Below, in pieces: positions 19,108-32,054 of a stretch of 64,000 nucleotides of DNA. The position numbers and the translations under genes are program-made. Source of the DNA: Rhodocyclaceae bacterium. GTDB taxonomy: Bacteria; Pseudomonadota; Gammaproteobacteria; Burkholderiales; Rhodocyclaceae. Numbering within the stretch: position 1 is the stretch's first letter; each line of letters starts with the position of its first letter. The notes under the pieces are model-generated. The model was not told where the DNA came from. It ran no database searches and saw only the letters and a program-made list of their open reading frames with translations. Location of the stretch: positions 55,780 to 119,779 of the forward strand of contig JAVBYI010000019.1 in assembly GCA_030824115.1 (NCBI GenBank). Direction: 5' to 3'.

Positions 19108-19193
19108 AAATGCCTAAATATGGAAGTTTCTTTCCATATCTGGACATGGTTGCCTAGATGTAGGCGTGTCGTGCTATCCATATTTAGGCATTT
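19108..19193. repeat. 86-base segment bounded by perfect 17-base inverted repeats
   Basis: AAATGCCTAAATATGGA at 19108-19124 is the exact complement of TCCATATTTAGGCATTT at 19177-19193. The interior holds related partial copies (TCCATATCTGGACA, GCCTAGATG). It lies 17 bases outside the cassette end. The structure could be a tiny MITE-like element, an integron attI-like site or an operator. No coding sequence fits it. Confidence 0.7.
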
Positions 19194-19288
19194 GTTTCTC
19201 GCCCCGACCTTGCATTTTCAGCTTCCCAGGTCATTCCTTCTGGCGGCGCTGCCGGTTGCTGCGTGTTGCCAGCATACCCGCCTGTCAT

Positions 19289-19322
19289 GGCGGAGGCAAG
19301 GCTGGGCCGTCTTGCCTCCGCC
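19289..19322. repeat. 12-base inverted repeat downstream of vapC
   Basis: GGCGGAGGCAAG (19289-19300) and CTTGCCTCCGCC (19311-19322) can form a stem with a ten-base loop. It lies 14 bases past the vapC stop. No T-run follows on the vapC transcript side, so it is not a classical intrinsic terminator. Confidence 0.6.
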
Positions 19323-19335
19323 GATATTTCCGGCT

Positions 19336-19755
19336 TTAGCCTTCCCAGACACCGACACCGCTGTCGATGGCGGCTTGCCGCAGGGCTTTGTCGTGCGTGG
19401 CGAGCGGTAGGCCGGTGGCGAGGGCGGTGTCCAGATAGAGGGCGTCGTAGCTGGTGAGTCGGTGGCGCTCGGCCAGCGCGTGCAGTTCGAAGAGCGAGGC
19501 TTGCGATTCGCGCAGCTGGATGGGCAGGCGTTGCAGCAGGCGCAGGGCTTCCACGGCCTTGCCGGCGGCCAGTCGTTCGCGCCGTTCGAGTGCCAGCAAT
19601 ACGTTGAGAATTTCGATGTTCCACCAGCGGGGAGCGACGGCGAATGAGCTTGTCAGGGCTTGCAGCGCAGCTTCGCTGTAGTCGTCGGCCTGCTCGTCGA
19701 ACAGCCAGCCGATGCCGACCGAGCAGTCGACGACGAATAGTCCGGTTGTTGCCAT
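19336..19755 (-). CDS. vapC: VapC-family PIN-domain toxin
   Basis: A 139-residue PIN-domain ribonuclease, expected to cut RNA when not bound by its antitoxin. The first acidic residue is in FVVDCSVGIGWLFDE, the second in WNIEILNVLLALER and the third in TSYDALYLDTALATGLPLATHDKAL, giving the Asp/Glu metal site of the family. Its start overlaps the antitoxin stop by one base, the usual antitoxin-toxin order. Confidence 0.88.
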   Translation of the reverse strand: MATTGLFVVDCSVGIGWLFDEQADDYSEAALQALTSSFAVAPRWWNIEILNVLLALERRERLAAGKAVEALRLLQRLPIQLRESQASLFELHALAERHRLTSYDALYLDTALATGLPLATHDKALRQAAIDSGVGVWEG

Positions 19756-19997
19756 CAGCGCCGGCCTTCGGCGATCAGTTCGGCGGTGTCGAAAGCGCCG
19801 ACGCGGTTGCCGCGCCGGAATTTGCGCAGCGCCTCGATGGTTTGCGCGGCGTTCTCCTGCCCGATTTCCGCTTGCGGCGCGCGGATTTCCGCCACCGGCT
19901 TGCCGCGGCGGGTAAGGACGACGGTCTCGCCGGCGGCAGCGCTTTGCACGAGCTGTCCGAGGCTGGACTTGGCTTCAAAAATACCGACGGTAATCAT
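19755..19997 (-). CDS. vapB: Phd/YefM-type antitoxin
   Basis: Partner antitoxin of the PIN toxin. About 80 residues, starting MITVGIFEAKSSLGQLVQ with RRGKPVAEIRAP, the typical Phd/YefM DNA-binding fold; the C-terminal half (RVGAFDTAELIAEGRR) would wrap the toxin. I chose ATG 19997 because GGGATG lies upstream at normal spacing; an ATG at 20006 has no room for a ribosome site. Such proteins repress their own promoter, which would lie in 19998-20126. Confidence 0.85.
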   Translation of the reverse strand: MITVGIFEAKSSLGQLVQSAAAGETVVLTRRGKPVAEIRAPQAEIGQENAAQTIEALRKFRRGNRVGAFDTAELIAEGRR

Positions 19998-20089
19998 GAT
20001 GAACATCCCTGTTGAGTTGGTCTGTTAAGTTTAGTGTGCCGAAAGGATCAAGGCAAGGCAGATTTACCAAGCAGGTTTTGCAACTGGTA

Positions 20090-20107
20090 TTATTACGACT
20101 GTAATAA
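20090..20107. promoter_or_regulatory. palindromic operator candidate for AbrB-Doc module
   Basis: TTATTAC, four bases, GTAATAA: a perfect 7-base inverted repeat ending ten bases before the AGGAGG of the antitoxin gene. Antitoxins of this type autoregulate by binding such palindromes; the binding itself is inferred. Confidence 0.5.
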
Positions 20108-20126
20108 CGCGCTATCAGGAGGCATC

Positions 20127-20354
20127 ATGCATTTCACGCTCAAACTTACTCAGATCGGCAATTCGGTTGGTGTCGTGCTGCCCAAGGAGGCATTGGCGGC
20201 GCTGAAACTCGAAAAGGGCGACACCGTGCATCTTTCGGAAACACCGGAGGGTTTTCAGTTGTCGCCTTACGATCCTGCGCTCGAAGAGCAATTGAAACTC
20301 GGCCGCGAGTTCATGCACGATTTCCGTGACACTTTCCACGCTTTGGCGAAATGA
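20127..20354 (+). CDS. AbrB/MazE-fold antitoxin paired with Doc
   Basis: 75 residues with the swapped-hairpin AbrB/SpoVT DNA-binding pattern: LKLTQIGNSVGVVLPKEALAAL followed by KGDTVHLSETPEGFQL. The start is ATG 20127, with a near-perfect AGGAGG at 20117-20122; the longer reading frame upstream is not needed. The stop overlaps the Doc gene start by four bases. AbrB-Doc pairing is a known variation on Phd-Doc. Confidence 0.88.
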   Translation: MHFTLKLTQIGNSVGVVLPKEALAALKLEKGDTVHLSETPEGFQLSPYDPALEEQLKLGREFMHDFRDTFHALAK

Positions 20355-20743
20355 GCGGCGTTGCACGCTGGATCGACAAACGCGTTCTGCTGCTGTTGCA
20401 TGGGGAAAGTCTTGCAGAACACGGTGGATTGCCGGGCTTGCGGGACGAGGGATTGCTTGATTCTGCACTGGCCCGGCCGCTGAATCTGGCGGCCTATGGC
20501 CAGCCCGACTTCGCCGATCTGGCGGCTGCCTATGGTTGTGGGCTGGCGCAGAATCATCCGTTCGCCGACGGCAACAAGCGCGCGGCTTTTCTCGCCGTGG
20601 GCCTGTTTCTCGCGATTAACGGCTTTCGCCTGCAGGCAACGCAGCTTGAAGCAACACAGGCCATGTTCGCCTTAGCCGCCGGAGAGCTCGAGGAGGCGGT
20701 TTTCGCTGCCTGGTTGCGGGCGCATCTCATGCCGCGCAGCTAG
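20351..20743 (+). CDS. doc: Doc-family Fic-domain toxin
   Basis: A 130-residue death-on-curing toxin. The Fic motif is HPFADGNKRAAF, close to the Doc consensus (HxFxDANKR) used to phosphorylate EF-Tu and stop translation. The N-terminal LLLLHGESLAEHGGLPGLRDEGLLDSAL is the Doc lead-in. It is coupled to the antitoxin by an ATGA overlap. The module sits back to back with vapBC, sharing a ~130-base control region. Confidence 0.9.
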   Translation: MSGVARWIDKRVLLLLHGESLAEHGGLPGLRDEGLLDSALARPLNLAAYGQPDFADLAAAYGCGLAQNHPFADGNKRAAFLAVGLFLAINGFRLQATQLEATQAMFALAAGELEEAVFAAWLRAHLMPRS

Positions 20744-20744
20744 C

Positions 20745-20750
20745 TATAAT
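20745..20750 (+). promoter_or_regulatory. -10 box candidate for the smc run
   Basis: Perfect TATAAT two bases after the doc stop and 35 bases before the smc start. No convincing -35 hexamer is seen at normal spacing. Confidence 0.4.
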
Positions 20751-20785
20751 CCGCGACCCACCCGAAGACAGGTTCTTTTCCCACC

Positions 20786-23700
20786 GTGCGCCTTACCAAG
20801 CTCAAGATTGCCGGCTTCAAGTCCTTCGTCGAGCCGACGACCGTGTTGTTCCCCAACCAGTTGGCCGGCGTGGTCGGCCCGAACGGTTGTGGCAAGTCGA
20901 ACATCATCGACGCGGTGCGCTGGGTGCTGGGCGAGTCAAAAGCCTCGGAACTGCGCGGCGAATCGATTCAGGACGTGATATTCAAGGGTTCGGGCAACCG
21001 CAAGGAAGTGGGCCGTGCCAGCGTCGAGCTGTTTTTCGACAACGCGCAGGGGCGCATGGTCGGGCAGTGGGGCCAGTATGCCGAGGTGACGGTCAAGCGC
21101 ATTCTCGACCGCGAAGGCAATTCAAGCTATTACATCAACAACATGCATGTGCGCCGGCGGGACGTGATCGACCTGTTCCTGGGCACCGGCCTCGGCCCGC
21201 GCGCCTACGCCATCATCGGTCAGGGCATGATTTCACGCATCATCGAGTCGAAGCCGGAAGAACTGCGCGGCTTCCTCGAAGAGGCGGCCGGGGTGACCAA
21301 GTACAAGGAGCGCCGCAAGGAAACCGAGGGGCGCCTTGAGGATGCCCGCGAGAATCTGGCGCGCGTGGACGATATTCGCGGCGAACTGGAAGGGCAGGTG
21401 GGTCGCCTCGAAGTGCAGGCCGAAGTGGCGCAGAAATACCGCGATCTGCAGTTCCAGTTGAATCGCCGCCAGAGCCTGCTGTGGCTCAAGAAGCGCAATG
21501 ATGCGCAGGCTGACGCCGTTAAATTAGAGCGTTTGGTTTCCGAGGCGATTAACAAGGTAGAGGCCGAAACCGCCTCGCTGCGCGAGATCGAGGCGCGCGT
21601 CGAACAGGCGCGCGAGGCGCACTTTGCCGCGTCGGACGCCCTGCATGCCGCGCAGGCCGAGATGTATTCGGCCAACACCGAGGTGAAGCGCCTCGAATCG
21701 GAAATTTCGCACCTGCGCGATACACGCCAGCGGCTGGAGTCGCGCCTTGGCCAGCTGGAAGGGCAGGAGCAGCACTGGTCGGCCGAGATGCGCCGTGTCG
21801 AGGAAGAGGAGTTCCGCTGGAATTCGCTGCTCGAAAACTCGCGCGAACGCGCCCTGACCGCCGCCGCGCGCCACGAGGAAGCCGCCGCGCGCTTGCCCGA
21901 AGCGGAAGATGCCGTCAAGGAAGCCGAACATCAGGTCGGCGAAACCCGCAAGGCGCTGAATGTGGCCGAGCAGGGCTTGCGTCTGGCCGAGGCCGATCGC
22001 GGCCATGCCGTGCGCGCCATCGACAACCTTTCCCAGCGCCGCCAGCGGATTGATGGTGAAAAGGCCGGGCTGGTCGCTCCCGATCCGGTGCAGCTGGAAA
22101 GCGCCCGCGAGGCGGAGGGGCTGGCCGAGGTGTCTTTTGAGGAGGCGCAGGAACGTCTGGGTGCGTTGCAAGCCCGCCAGCCAGAATTGGAAGCTGCGCT
22201 GCGCAACGCCCGCGAGGGACTGCAAACGGCGCATCGTAGCGTCACCTCGGCGCGTGCCCGTCACGATGCACTGGCCCAGTTGCAGGCGCGGGTCGGCTCG
22301 GGCGATCTGGCCGGCTGGCTGGCCGATCTGGGGCTGAATGATGCCGAACCGCTCTGGCATGCGATTCAGGTCGAGGCCGGGTGGGAAACCGCCGTCGAGG
22401 CCGTGCTGCGCGAACGCCTCATGGCGCTGCCCGCGGCGGGCGAACAACTGGCGCTGGCCTTGGCGTCGCCGCCGCCGGCCACGGTAGCGCTGGCGTTGTG
22501 TCGCGACGAGGCGGCCGCTAATGCCCCTGGCGACAGCCTGCGCGCCAAGGTCAAGTGCAGCGATGACCGCTGGGCGGCCGTGCTCGACGAGTGGTTGGGC
22601 GAGGTGCGTGTCGTCGAGGCTGACGATGCGCTGCTCAATGGCACAGGCTGGCGCATCAGTAAAAACGGCCATCTGGCCACGCCGCACGGGCTGACGTTGT
22701 ATTCGCCGGATGCGAAGACGCACGGCGTGATCGAGCGTCAGCGCGAGATCGACGAGCTGGCCACGCAGATCATGGCCTTCGAAGAGGTCGAGCTACAGGC
22801 GCGCGAAACGCAAGGCGAAGCTGAAGCGGCGGTGAATGCCGGCCAGCAGCAACTGAGCGAAACACGTCGGGCGGTACAGGAGGCGCAACAGCGCCTGCAT
22901 GCCGCGCAAGTGGAAGCCCTCAAGCTGACCCAGGCACAGGCGCGCTACGACGAGCGGGCCGGCCAGATGACGCGCGATCTGGAAGAGATCGCGCGCATCG
23001 AGGAAGAAGAGCGCATTGCCTTTGCCCGCGCCGAAGAAGAAGCGACGCGTTGCCGCGAGGCGCTCGAAGATGCGCGTCAGCGCATGGATGCCGCGCAAGA
23101 ACAGCAGCGCCAGCGCGATACCGCCCTGCGTGAAGTGCGGGCGCTGGAGCACCAGCTGGCGCGCGAGGCGCAGGATGCCGGCTTCTCCGAGAAGGAATGT
23201 CTCTCCAAGCTGACCGACAACGCGCGTGCCGCCGAGACGGCCAAGACTCAGCTGGCGCAGATTGCGGCCGACCGTGCCGTTGCCGCCGAAGATCTGGCCG
23301 CGATCAGCGATGCGGTGATTCAGGAACAGTTGCAATCGGCACTGACGGTGAAGAGCGGCCAAGAGTCGGTGCTGGCCGGACGGCGTGATGCGCTGGAAGC
23401 CGCCGCCGCCCAGTTGCGTGGTCTCGACGAAGATCGACTCCGGCTGGAGCAGGGCATGCAGCCGGCGCGCGACAGGATTGGTGAGCTGAAGCTCAAGGAA
23501 CAGGCGGCGCACCTCAACGTCGAGCAGTATCAGGAACGCCTGATCGAAGCGCAGGTCGTGTCGCCCGAGGATGAGGCGAAGCTGGCCGAAGAACTCACGC
23601 CGGGTCTGCGCGACGGCACGCTGCAAAGTGACATCACGCGCCTGACCGGCGAAATCGACGCCCTCGGCCCGGTCAACCTCGCGGCGCTGGACGAACTGGC

Positions 23701-24286
23701 GTCGGCCAAGGAGCGCAAGGGTTACCTCGACGATCAATCGAACGACCTGACGACCGCGATTAACACGCTGGAAGATGCGATCCGCCGCATCGACCGCGAG
23801 ACGCGCGAGCAGTTGCAGGAAACCTACGAAACGGTCAATCGCCAGTTCGGCACGCTGTTCCCCGAGTTGTTCGGCGGCGGCGAGGCCAAGCTGATTCTGA
23901 CCGGCGACGAAATCCTCGATGCCGGCATCCAGATCATGGCGCAGCCGCCGGGCAAGCGCAATTCCACCATCCACCTGCTCTCCGGTGGCGAGAAGGCGCT
24001 GACGGCCATCGCGCTGGTGTTTGCGATGTTCCAGCTGAATCCGGCGCCATTCTGCATGCTCGACGAGGTGGATGCGCCGCTCGACGATTCGAACACGGTG
24101 CGTTACTGCGAGATGGTCAAGCGCATGTCGCGCCAGACGCAGTTCGTCTTCATCACGCACAGCAAGATCACCATGGAAATGGCGCAGCAACTGATCGGCG
24201 TCACCATGCAGGAGCAGGGCGTATCGCGCGTCGTCGAGGTGGATATCGAGGAAGCGCTGCGTATGACGGAATCCGTAGCAGCATGA
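20786..24286 (+). CDS. smc: chromosome segregation SMC ATPase
   Basis: Core of the SMC-ScpAB condensin that extrudes DNA loops and aids chromosome segregation. The 1166-residue protein starts at GTG 20786 with LTKLKIAGFKSFVEPTT and Walker A GPNGCGKSN (residues ~32-40). Long coiled-coil arms flank a hinge around residues 500-640. The end holds the ABC signature LLSGGEKALTAIAL and Walker B MLDEVDAPLDDSN. Its partners scpA and scpB are encoded 8 kb downstream on the same strand. Coiled-coil arms explain the many long shadow frames. Confidence 0.97.
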   Translation: MRLTKLKIAGFKSFVEPTTVLFPNQLAGVVGPNGCGKSNIIDAVRWVLGESKASELRGESIQDVIFKGSGNRKEVGRASVELFFDNAQGRMVGQWGQYAEVTVKRILDREGNSSYYINNMHVRRRDVIDLFLGTGLGPRAYAIIGQGMISRIIESKPEELRGFLEEAAGVTKYKERRKETEGRLEDARENLARVDDIRGELEGQVGRLEVQAEVAQKYRDLQFQLNRRQSLLWLKKRNDAQADAVKLERLVSEAINKVEAETASLREIEARVEQAREAHFAASDALHAAQAEMYSANTEVKRLESEISHLRDTRQRLESRLGQLEGQEQHWSAEMRRVEEEEFRWNSLLENSRERALTAAARHEEAAARLPEAEDAVKEAEHQVGETRKALNVAEQGLRLAEADRGHAVRAIDNLSQRRQRIDGEKAGLVAPDPVQLESAREAEGLAEVSFEEAQERLGALQARQPELEAALRNAREGLQTAHRSVTSARARHDALAQLQARVGSGDLAGWLADLGLNDAEPLWHAIQVEAGWETAVEAVLRERLMALPAAGEQLALALASPPPATVALALCRDEAAANAPGDSLRAKVKCSDDRWAAVLDEWLGEVRVVEADDALLNGTGWRISKNGHLATPHGLTLYSPDAKTHGVIERQREIDELATQIMAFEEVELQARETQGEAEAAVNAGQQQLSETRRAVQEAQQRLHAAQVEALKLTQAQARYDERAGQMTRDLEEIARIEEEERIAFARAEEEATRCREALEDARQRMDAAQEQQRQRDTALREVRALEHQLAREAQDAGFSEKECLSKLTDNARAAETAKTQLAQIAADRAVAAEDLAAISDAVIQEQLQSALTVKSGQESVLAGRRDALEAAAAQLRGLDEDRLRLEQGMQPARDRIGELKLKEQAAHLNVEQYQERLIEAQVVSPEDEAKLAEELTPGLRDGTLQSDITRLTGEIDALGPVNLAALDELASAKERKGYLDDQSNDLTTAINTLEDAIRRIDRETREQLQETYETVNRQFGTLFPELFGGGEAKLILTGDEILDAGIQIMAQPPGKRNSTIHLLSGGEKALTAIALVFAMFQLNPAPFCMLDEVDAPLDDSNTVRYCEMVKRMSRQTQFVFITHSKITMEMAQQLIGVTMQEQGVSRVVEVDIEEALRMTESVAA

Positions 24287-24302
24287 TGGAGGTAACGAGG
24301 CG

Positions 24303-28330
<4,028 letters not shown>

Positions 28331-28334
<4 letters not shown>

Positions 28335-28882
28335 CGATGACGCGTGACGAAGCCCGGCGCATGCTGGATGAGGCCGATCTGGTCTGTTCCGCGCATGTGA
28401 TCCAGAGCACCATTGATCGCCTGGCCCTGGAGATTACTGATGCCTTGGCCGATCGTTATCCGCTGGTGCTGACGGTGATGGGGGGGGCTGTGGTATTTGC
28501 CGGCCAGTTGTTACCACGGCTGGCCTTTCCGCTTGAATGCGATTATCTGCACGCCACCCGTTATGGCGCCGATCTGGCTGGTAGCGAGCTGACCTGGATC
28601 GTCGAGCCGCGCAAGCCATTGGCCGGGCGTACCGTGCTGGTGCTGGACGATATTCTCGACGAAGGGGTGACACTGGCGGCGATCAAGGAAAAGCTGCTGG
28701 CCCAGGGCGCGGCGGATTGTCTGCTGGCTGTGCTGGCGGAAAAGGATCTCGGCCATGCCAAGCCAGTCAAGGCCGATTTCACCGGGGTAAGTCTGCCCAA
28801 CCGTTTTGTGTTTGGCTGCGGCATGGATGCGCGCGGTGCCTGGCGCAACTTACCCGCGATCTACGCTGTGAAAGATACCTGA
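28331..28882 (+). CDS. hpt: hypoxanthine-guanine phosphoribosyltransferase
   Basis: Salvages hypoxanthine or guanine with PRPP to IMP or GMP. From ATG 28331 the protein is 183 residues, with the PRPP-binding loop [14 protein letters not shown] and the flexible-loop region [16 protein letters not shown] overlap with galU and one-base overlap with the next gene place it in the run. The purine preference is not resolved by sequence; this short betaproteobacterial type is usually annotated as Hpt. Confidence 0.9.
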
Positions 28883-29718
28883 TGTTCAATAATCCCGACC
28901 TCCACTGCCACTCCATCGTTTCCGACGGCTTGCTGTCGCCGACTGCATTGGTTGCGCGTGCCTTAACCAATGGTGTCGACCTGCTGGCCTTGACCGATCA
29001 CGATGAAATCGGCGGGCTGGATGAGGCGATAGTGGCAGCCAAGGATGCAGGGATGCGTTTTGTCACCGGCGTCGAGATTTCCGTTTCCTGGGGTGACGAC
29101 CAGACGGTGCATATCGTCGGGCTGAATTTCGATCATCGCCTGCCGGAACTGGTGGCCGGGCTGGCACGTGTGCGCGGCGGGCGTGACGCGCGGGCCGGCC
29201 GCATGGCGGTCGAACTGGCCAAGGTGGGGATCGATGGTGCCTACGAAGGTGCGCTCAAGTATGCCGGCAACCCGGCGCTGATTTCACGCTCTCATTTCGC
29301 CCGTTACATCGTCGAGCGTGGCTTTGCGCCGGACGTCAAGACGGTGTTCGACCACTGGCTGGCAAAAGGCAAACCCGGCTATGTCAGCCATCCCTGGGCG
29401 GAGTTGCATGAGGCGCTGGGCTGGATCAAGGCGGCGGGCGGTATTGCTGTGATCGCCCATCCGTGCCGATACCGATTGACAGCAACAGAGCGGCGCGAAC
29501 TGTATGTGGCCTTCAAGGCGCTTGGGGGGCAAGGCATCGAAGTGGTGTCCGGTTCGCACAACGAAGCCGAACAGCGCGAAATTGCCAGCGTGGCGCGCGA
29601 GTTTGGTTTCCTTGCTTCGCGCGCCTCGGATTTCCATGGGCCGGGCGAGAGTTATATCGATCTGGGCAAGTTGGTACCGCTGCCGCCCGATCTCACGCCC
29701 GTTTGGGCAGGGTGGTAA
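28882..29718 (+). CDS. PHP-domain phosphoesterase, YciV/RNase AM-like
   Basis: A 278-residue polymerase-and-histidinol-phosphatase fold protein. The metal motifs are clear: NPDLHCHSIVSDG, LTDHDEIGG, TGVEIS, IAHPCRYR and ASDFHGPG. In E. coli the YciV member removes 3',5'-bisphosphates and trims 5' RNA ends. The start ATG at 28882 overlaps the hpt stop by one base; a longer upstream frame would run into hpt. It is followed four bases later by yciO, which pairs with yciV in other genomes. Confidence 0.9.
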   Translation: MFNNPDLHCHSIVSDGLLSPTALVARALTNGVDLLALTDHDEIGGLDEAIVAAKDAGMRFVTGVEISVSWGDDQTVHIVGLNFDHRLPELVAGLARVRGGRDARAGRMAVELAKVGIDGAYEGALKYAGNPALISRSHFARYIVERGFAPDVKTVFDHWLAKGKPGYVSHPWAELHEALGWIKAAGGIAVIAHPCRYRLTATERRELYVAFKALGGQGIEVVSGSHNEAEQREIASVAREFGFLASRASDFHGPGESYIDLGKLVPLPPDLTPVWAGW

Positions 29719-29721
29719 GTC

Positions 29722-30354
29722 ATGGCGCAGTATTTCGAAATTCATCCGGCTGACCCGCAGCCACGCCTGATCGCACAGGCGGCCGAGATGATCCGTAAGG
29801 GTGGTTTGGCGGCCTTTCCCACCGACTCAGCCTATGCGTTGGGTGGCCATCTGGGCGATGCCGATCTGCTGGAGCGCATTCGGCGTATTCGTGGCGTGGA
29901 TGAGCGTCACCACTTCACGCTGATGTGCCGCGACCTGTCCGAGATTGCGACCTATGCTCGGGTCGATAACGCCCAGTACCGCCTGCTCAAGGCCGCAACG
30001 CCCGGCAGCTACACCTTCATCCTCGAAGGCAGCAAAGAGCTGCCGCGCCGCGTGCTGCACCCCAAGCGCAAGACGATTGGCCTGCGGATTCCCGATCACC
30101 CGGTGGTGCTGGCGTTGCTTGAGGCATTGAACGAACCTATTCTGAGTTCAACCCTGATTCTGCCGGGCGACGATGAGCCGCTGTGCGATACCGATGAGAT
30201 TCGTGAGCGGCTGGACAAACAGATCGACCTCGCCATTGATGCCGGCTACTGCGGTTGCGGCATGACGACCGTACTTAATCTGGTCGGTGGCGGGGTGGAA
30301 CTGGTGCGCGCCGGTCAGGGGCCGCTGGCACTGTTCGGGTTGTCTGAAGACTAA
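29722..30354 (+). CDS. YciO/Sua5/YrdC-family protein
   Basis: A 210-residue member of the YrdC fold, which makes threonylcarbamoyl-AMP for the t6A tRNA base. The N-terminal parts AAEMIRKGGLAAFPTDSAYALG, then KRKTIGLRIPDHP and STLILPGDDEP fit the YciO subfamily rather than canonical Sua5/TsaC. YciO proteins may have weak or different activity, so the exact role is uncertain. It sits between the PHP gene and the M50 protease. Confidence 0.88.
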   Translation: MAQYFEIHPADPQPRLIAQAAEMIRKGGLAAFPTDSAYALGGHLGDADLLERIRRIRGVDERHHFTLMCRDLSEIATYARVDNAQYRLLKAATPGSYTFILEGSKELPRRVLHPKRKTIGLRIPDHPVVLALLEALNEPILSSTLILPGDDEPLCDTDEIRERLDKQIDLAIDAGYCGCGMTTVLNLVGGGVELVRAGQGPLALFGLSED

Positions 30355-30356
30355 GC

Positions 30357-31004
30357 ATGGATAACCTGATCCAGACGCTGGCGATTTACGCCATCCCGGT
30401 GATCTTTGCCATCACGCTGCATGAGGCGGCGCACGGCTATGTGGCGCGCCTGTTTGGCGATCCGACGGCGGCGCAGATGGGGCGCATCACGCTTAATCCC
30501 ATCAAGCATGTCGATCCGGTTGGCACCGTGCTGGTGCCGGCGCTGCTGCTGTTCGTCACCAAGGGCGCCTTCCTGTTCGGCTGGGCGAAGCCGGTGCCGG
30601 TGGATTTCGGGCGGCTGCGTCATCCCAAGCGCGATATGTTATGGGTAGCGGCAGCTGGCCCGGGGTCGAATCTGCTCATGGCGCTGGGCTGGGCGACGAT
30701 GCTCAAGCTCGCGGTGGGTATGCCGGAAAATGCGTATAGTCTGCCGCTGGCCGAAATGGCGCGTGCCGGGATCAACGTCAATGCGGTGCTGATGCTGCTC
30801 AACCTCCTGCCGCTGCCGCCGCTCGATGGCGGTCGCATTGCCGTCAGTTTGTTGCCGCATGCCCTGGCCTGGCGTTTCGCCCGGATAGAACGTTTCGGTT
30901 TCGTGATTCTGTTGGCCCTGATGTTCATGGGCGGGCTGGATCTGATCCTGACACCGCTCTTGCGCAGCTTCCTTTTCTTCATCAAAAACCTGTTTGGCTT
31001 TTAA
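30357..31004 (+). CDS. site-2-type membrane protease (M50 family)
   Basis: A 215-residue inner-membrane metalloprotease of the short S2P/SpoIVFB-like group. The zinc motif HEAAH is in ITLHEAAHGYVARLFGD and the third ligand in NLLPLPPLDGGRI. About five hydrophobic helices are seen. Substrate is unknown. It starts two bases after yciO and is 15 bases before trpS. Confidence 0.9.
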   Translation: MDNLIQTLAIYAIPVIFAITLHEAAHGYVARLFGDPTAAQMGRITLNPIKHVDPVGTVLVPALLLFVTKGAFLFGWAKPVPVDFGRLRHPKRDMLWVAAAGPGSNLLMALGWATMLKLAVGMPENAYSLPLAEMARAGINVNAVLMLLNLLPLPPLDGGRIAVSLLPHALAWRFARIERFGFVILLALMFMGGLDLILTPLLRSFLFFIKNLFGF

Positions 31005-31019
31005 CTCAGTAATTCCACT

Positions 31020-32054
31020 ATGTTCGCTGAAAAAGTTCTCTCCGGCATGCGTCCCACCGGGCGCCTCCATCTCGGTCACTACCATGGCGTATTGGCCAAC
31101 TGGATCAAGTTGCAGCACGACTACCCGTGCCTGTTCTTCGTGGCCGACTGGCATGCGCTGACGACGTCCTACGATGAGCCGGGCACGATCACGCAGAATG
31201 CCCGCGACATGGTGATCGACTGGCTGGCGGCCGGTGTCGATCCCGACAAGGCGACGATCTTCGTCCAGTCGATGGTGCCCGAGCATGCCGAACTGCATCT
31301 GTTGCTGTCGATGATGACGCCGCTGCCGTGGCTGGAACGCGTGCCGACCTACAAGGACCAGCAGGAGAAGTTGACGCACAAGGATCTGACCACCTACGGT
31401 TTTCTCGGTTATCCGCTGCTCCAATCGGCGGATATCCTGATTTATCGTGCCAACAAGGTGCCGGTGGGTGAGGATCAGGTGCCGCACATCGAGTTCACGC
31501 GCGAGATTGCCCGCCGCTTCAACTTCCTCTACGGCCAGACCGGCCGCAAATTGCCTGACGGCGAGCCGGAACTGAAGCATATCCTGGTCGAACCCGGCGC
31601 ATTGCTGACCGAAGCCTCGAAGATGCCGGGACTGGATGGCCAGAAGATGTCCAAGTCCTACGGCAATACCATCGGTTTGCGTGAGGACGAGGAGTCGATC
31701 CGCAAAAAGATCAAGACCATGCGCACCGATCCGCAGCGCGTGCGGCGCACCGATGCGGGCGATCCGGAAAAGTGCCCGGTGTGGCCGCTGCACCAGATTT
31801 ACTCCAGCGACGAAGTAAAGACTTGGGTGCAACAAGGCTGCCGTTCCGCCGGCATCGGCTGTATCGAATGCAAGCAGCCGGTGATCGAAGGCGTACTCAA
31901 GGAGCAGGTGCCAATGCATGAGCGGGCGCGCCGCTACGAGGAGAATCCGCAACTGGTTAAGGACATTCTCGCGGCCGGTTGCGAACGTGCCAGCAAGCTG
32001 GCGCGCGAGACCATGCGCGATGTGCGCGCAGCGATTGGCCTGAACTACGACTGA
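31020..32054 (+). CDS. trpS: tryptophanyl-tRNA synthetase
   Basis: Charges tRNA-Trp. The 344-residue class I enzyme has the HIGH-like motif (TGRLHLGHYHG) and KMSKS (DGQKMSKSYGN). The C-terminal part contains four cysteines or so around GCRSAGIGCIECKQPV, seen in a subset of TrpS proteins with a metal or Fe-S site. The stop overlaps the scpA start by one base. Confidence 0.95.
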   Translation: MFAEKVLSGMRPTGRLHLGHYHGVLANWIKLQHDYPCLFFVADWHALTTSYDEPGTITQNARDMVIDWLAAGVDPDKATIFVQSMVPEHAELHLLLSMMTPLPWLERVPTYKDQQEKLTHKDLTTYGFLGYPLLQSADILIYRANKVPVGEDQVPHIEFTREIARRFNFLYGQTGRKLPDGEPELKHILVEPGALLTEASKMPGLDGQKMSKSYGNTIGLREDEESIRKKIKTMRTDPQRVRRTDAGDPEKCPVWPLHQIYSSDEVKTWVQQGCRSAGIGCIECKQPVIEGVLKEQVPMHERARRYEENPQLVKDILAAGCERASKLARETMRDVRAAIGLNYD

